The translations under genes were made by a program, and so were the position numbers. From positions 1-37,765 of the forward strand of contig JAJONM010000011.1 of the NCBI GenBank assembly GCA_021323415.1: a stretch of 37,765 bases of DNA, in the 5' to 3' direction. Under the pieces are notes generated by a model, which was not told the origin of the DNA, did not search any database, and saw only the letters and a program-made list of their open reading frames with translations. Below are positions 36,042 to 37,765 of the stretch, piece by piece (the first letter of the stretch is position 1; the number at the start of each line of letters is the position of its first letter). This DNA comes from Rickettsiaceae bacterium (lineage in GTDB: Bacteria > Pseudomonadota > Alphaproteobacteria > Rickettsiales > UBA6187).

Positions 36042-37249
36042 GAACTAACTATCACAAAACTAGGCGGCATGGGAGATGGCATCGGGACTGCCGATGGCAA
36101 GCAGGTATTTGTACCTTATACCTGCCCTGGTGATAAGGTAAAAGTGGCACTGGAAGCGGGCGGTCGCGCGCGACTCTTGGAGGTTATGGAGAGAGGGATA
36201 AGCAGGCAGGAGCCGCCATGTCAGCATTTTGGGCAGTGCGGTGGATGCTCGCTGCAGCATATTAGGCCTTCTGATTATAACGCATTTAAACGCGATATAC
36301 TGGTGCAGGTGGTTTGGTGGAAGTGGGGCAGGGCAGCCGTCGCCGCGCGGAGTTTAAGGTTTCGGTTAATAAGGGCGAAGTTGGCATTGGTTTTTTTGAA
36401 GCCAAAAGTCATAAGGTTATTGATATTGCCATATGTCCGGTAACTTCAGATGCGATTGTGGGCTTGCTGCCGAAATTGCGGGCAGTTATTTCAAGCCTTA
36501 AAAAGCCGGGCAATGTAAAGGCGGTCAATGTCAGCCAGATGCAAAATGGTCTCGATGTGTTTATAACAGTTGGCGCAAATTGTAGCGCAAATGATGCGGA
36601 AAAGCTGGTTGCTTTTGCTAAAGGAAGTGGAATTTTACGCCTGGCGCAAAAGGAAGAAAAGCAGGAGGCGGATGTGCTTTACTGCAGTAATCTGCCGCTG
36701 GTGGCCTTTGGCGGTGTTGAAGTTGAATTGCCGGTCGGGTCATTTTTGCAGGCAACCCAAACGGGACAGCTTGCGATTACTTCAATCATTCTGGAGACCT
36801 TAAAAGAGCATAAGCGCGTGGTGGATTTATACTGCGGTGCGGGGACTTATAGCCTGCCCTTGGTTATGGATGGGCATATAGTCCAGGCGTATGAAGGGTC
36901 AAACGAGATGATAACGGCGCTGCATAATGCTATCCGCCAGAGTAACCTGGATAGCAAAATTGCTGTTGGTACGCGCGATTTATTCAAGCGCCCCGTAAAG
37001 CAACATGAGCTTAAGAATTTTGATGCAGTAGTGATCAATCCGCCTCGGAATGGTGCTTTGCCGCAAGCTGATGAAATTGCCAAAAGCGATGTCAAGAAGG
37101 TTGTAATGGTTTCGTGTAACCCGGCGACTTTTGAGCGCGATACAAAAAGCCTGATTAATGGCGGTTTCGTGCTGGAGAGGGCAGCTGCCATTGACCAGTT
37201 TTACTGGAATGCGCATTTGGAGGTGGTTGGGGTGTTTTGCCGCAAGTAA
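36039..37249 (+). pseudogene. rlmD: 23S rRNA (uracil-C5) methyltransferase, RlmD/RumA-like, frame broken
   Basis: The family methylates a uridine of 23S rRNA using SAM and a 4Fe-4S cluster. The first frame (36039-about 36310) gives a TRAM domain (ITKLGGMGDGIGTADGKQVF) and the cluster cysteines CQHFGQCGGCSLQHI. The second frame (open from about 36302 to 37249) continues GLVEVGQGSRRRAEFKV and contains the fourth Cys (AICPV), the SAM motif VVDLYCGAGTYSLPL and catalytic Cys in VSCNPATFERD. At the junction about 12-20 family residues are missing, so a deletion of a non-multiple of three bases fits. The usual DPPR reads NPPR (VVINPPRNGA). Probably inactive. Which of RlmC, RlmD or TrmA-like it is cannot be settled, and the symbol is by closest family. 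Confidence 0.8.
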
Positions 37250-37257
37250 AGAGTTAG

Positions 37258-37282
37258 TAACTTAAGATAAATTCTTAAGTTA
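37258..37282 (+). terminator. 10-bp hairpin after the methyltransferase gene
   Basis: TAACTTAAGA-TAAAT-TCTTAAGTTA is a perfect stem 9 bases past the stop. No T-run follows. Likely 3' end of the transcript. Confidence 0.5.
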
Positions 37283-37304
37283 TGGTCTCAAAACTTGCAG
37301 CTAG

Positions 37305-37409
37305 CGTCATTGCGATGAGTGGAACATCGTAACGACGAAGAATCAATCCATTATGTTAAGATGGATTGCCGCATCGGACTCACGAAGTGTTCGCCTACTC
37401 GCAATGACG
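37305..37409. repeat. Dispersed palindromic repeat of the CGTCATTGCGA type
   Basis: Ends CGTCATTGCGA (37305-37315) and TCGCAATGACG (37399-37409) are exact inverted copies. Inside, CAATCCAT and ATGGATTG form a second hairpin. This matches the well-known 'GTCATTGCGAG...CGCAATGAC' repeat found between genes in several proteobacteria. It lies directly before the 3' end of the next gene, and an ORF across it is spurious. Confidence 0.8.
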
Positions 37410-37410
37410 G

Positions 37411-37713
37411 CTACGCCCCAGCCTTCGCAATTTGCTTGCTCAATAATTGCATCCTGCCAGTTATTTGGCTAAGTGAGCCTTTATCCTTCGCGCTTGCCAG
37501 TTTTATTTCAATCGCAAAAATTTTGCCCAGCATATTGTTTAGTTTTTCGGAGAGGTACATTACGTCGTGCTTCTCCAGAAGCGATTTTTGCCCTTGTGGT
37601 GCTGTGCCGCTGGTTACTTCAGCTTTCAGGCGTTTAATCGTGTGACTCACTATCTGGTGTAGTGCATCAATATCTTCTTTATATTGGTTTATAACGTTTT
37701 CAACTGTAGACAT
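37411..37713 (-). CDS. Small helical protein of unknown function
   Basis: 100 residues, predicted mostly helical and probably coiled coil: ENVINQYKEDIDALHQIVSH, then LSEKLNNMLGKIFAIEIKLA and a C-terminal QLLSKQIAKAGA. No signal peptide, membrane segment or known motif. A strong AGGAGG six bases before ATG 37713 and the -10-like TATTAT further upstream support a real gene. The stop lies two bases from the dispersed repeat. Function not recognised. Confidence 0.7.
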   Translation of the reverse strand: MSTVENVINQYKEDIDALHQIVSHTIKRLKAEVTSGTAPQGQKSLLEKHDVMYLSEKLNNMLGKIFAIEIKLASAKDKGSLSQITGRMQLLSKQIAKAGA

Positions 37714-37765
37714 GGTAGCCTCCTGTTTAATGGTTATGCTGTTATAATACCACAGGTAGAGGGTG

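Noticed and set aside
37319-37645. ORF of 108 codons
   Set aside because: It runs through the dispersed repeat and antisense to the better supported gene at 37411-37713.

Overview
The window reads as a chromosomal segment of an AT-rich alphaproteobacterium. The evidence is gene order (miaA-ilvB-ilvH-ilvC-leuA-mreBCD-mrdA-rodA; tatC next to serS), the alphaproteobacterial flavour of several proteins (HIT protein, PyrC, IlvE), and a cyanide-insensitive-type bd oxidase. Branched-chain amino acid synthesis is intact, so this is not a fully reduced Rickettsia-like genome. However, three genes (an EamA-type permease, pyrC and an RlmD-like methyltransferase) carry frame-breaking lesions. No phage, insertion sequence or CRISPR array is visible.

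Layout. 1-9220: 3' part of miaA, then ilvB, a membrane PH-domain gene, ilvH, an odd endonuclease/exonuclease/phosphatase-fold protein with a Gln-rich linker and two C-terminal repeats, ilvC, a frameshifted permease and leuA. Short hydrophobic leader-like ORFs precede ilvB and leuA. 9243-14725: the elongasome genes mreB, mreC, mreD, mrdA and rodA, with a 101-bp imperfect palindrome between mreB and mreC. 14727-14986: a promoter, a 5'-half copy of tRNA-Lys and an intact tRNA-Lys(CTT). 15186-16678: a CPA2 antiporter lacking its usual C-terminal NAD-binding domain, and a 66-residue protein ending in an SFPASDPP motif. 16782-23234: a same-strand signalling locus of TonB-dependent receptor, YfiR-like periplasmic protein, membrane histidine kinase, CheY-like regulator and REC-histidine kinase. 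23221-27700: HIT protein, an unknown protein with a His-Me-finger-nuclease-like motif, pyrF, a small exported protein and a pyrC broken by a perfect 29-bp tandem duplication. 27942-30039: an EnvZ/OmpR-type pair. 30181-33625: ilvE, then cydA, cydB and a 50-residue DUF2474-like peptide. 33776-37713: serS, tatC, a broken RlmD-like gene and a small coiled-coil protein.

The most unusual signal is a group of intergenic elements between 27.7 and 36.1 kb. Four of the five are inverted repeats whose arms are built of iterated 6-8-base words; the fifth has one arm only. Examples are (GTGCAA)6 near serS/tatC, alternating GTGTTAA/GTGTTA between tatC and rlmD, GTGTAA/GTGCAA between ompR and ilvE, and AGAACTTT-type octamers near envZ. 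Several end exactly on start codons. In the tatC/rlmD gap the 38-base mirror arms include both divergent ATGs. They do not match a repeat class I can name and are the best candidate here for something undescribed.
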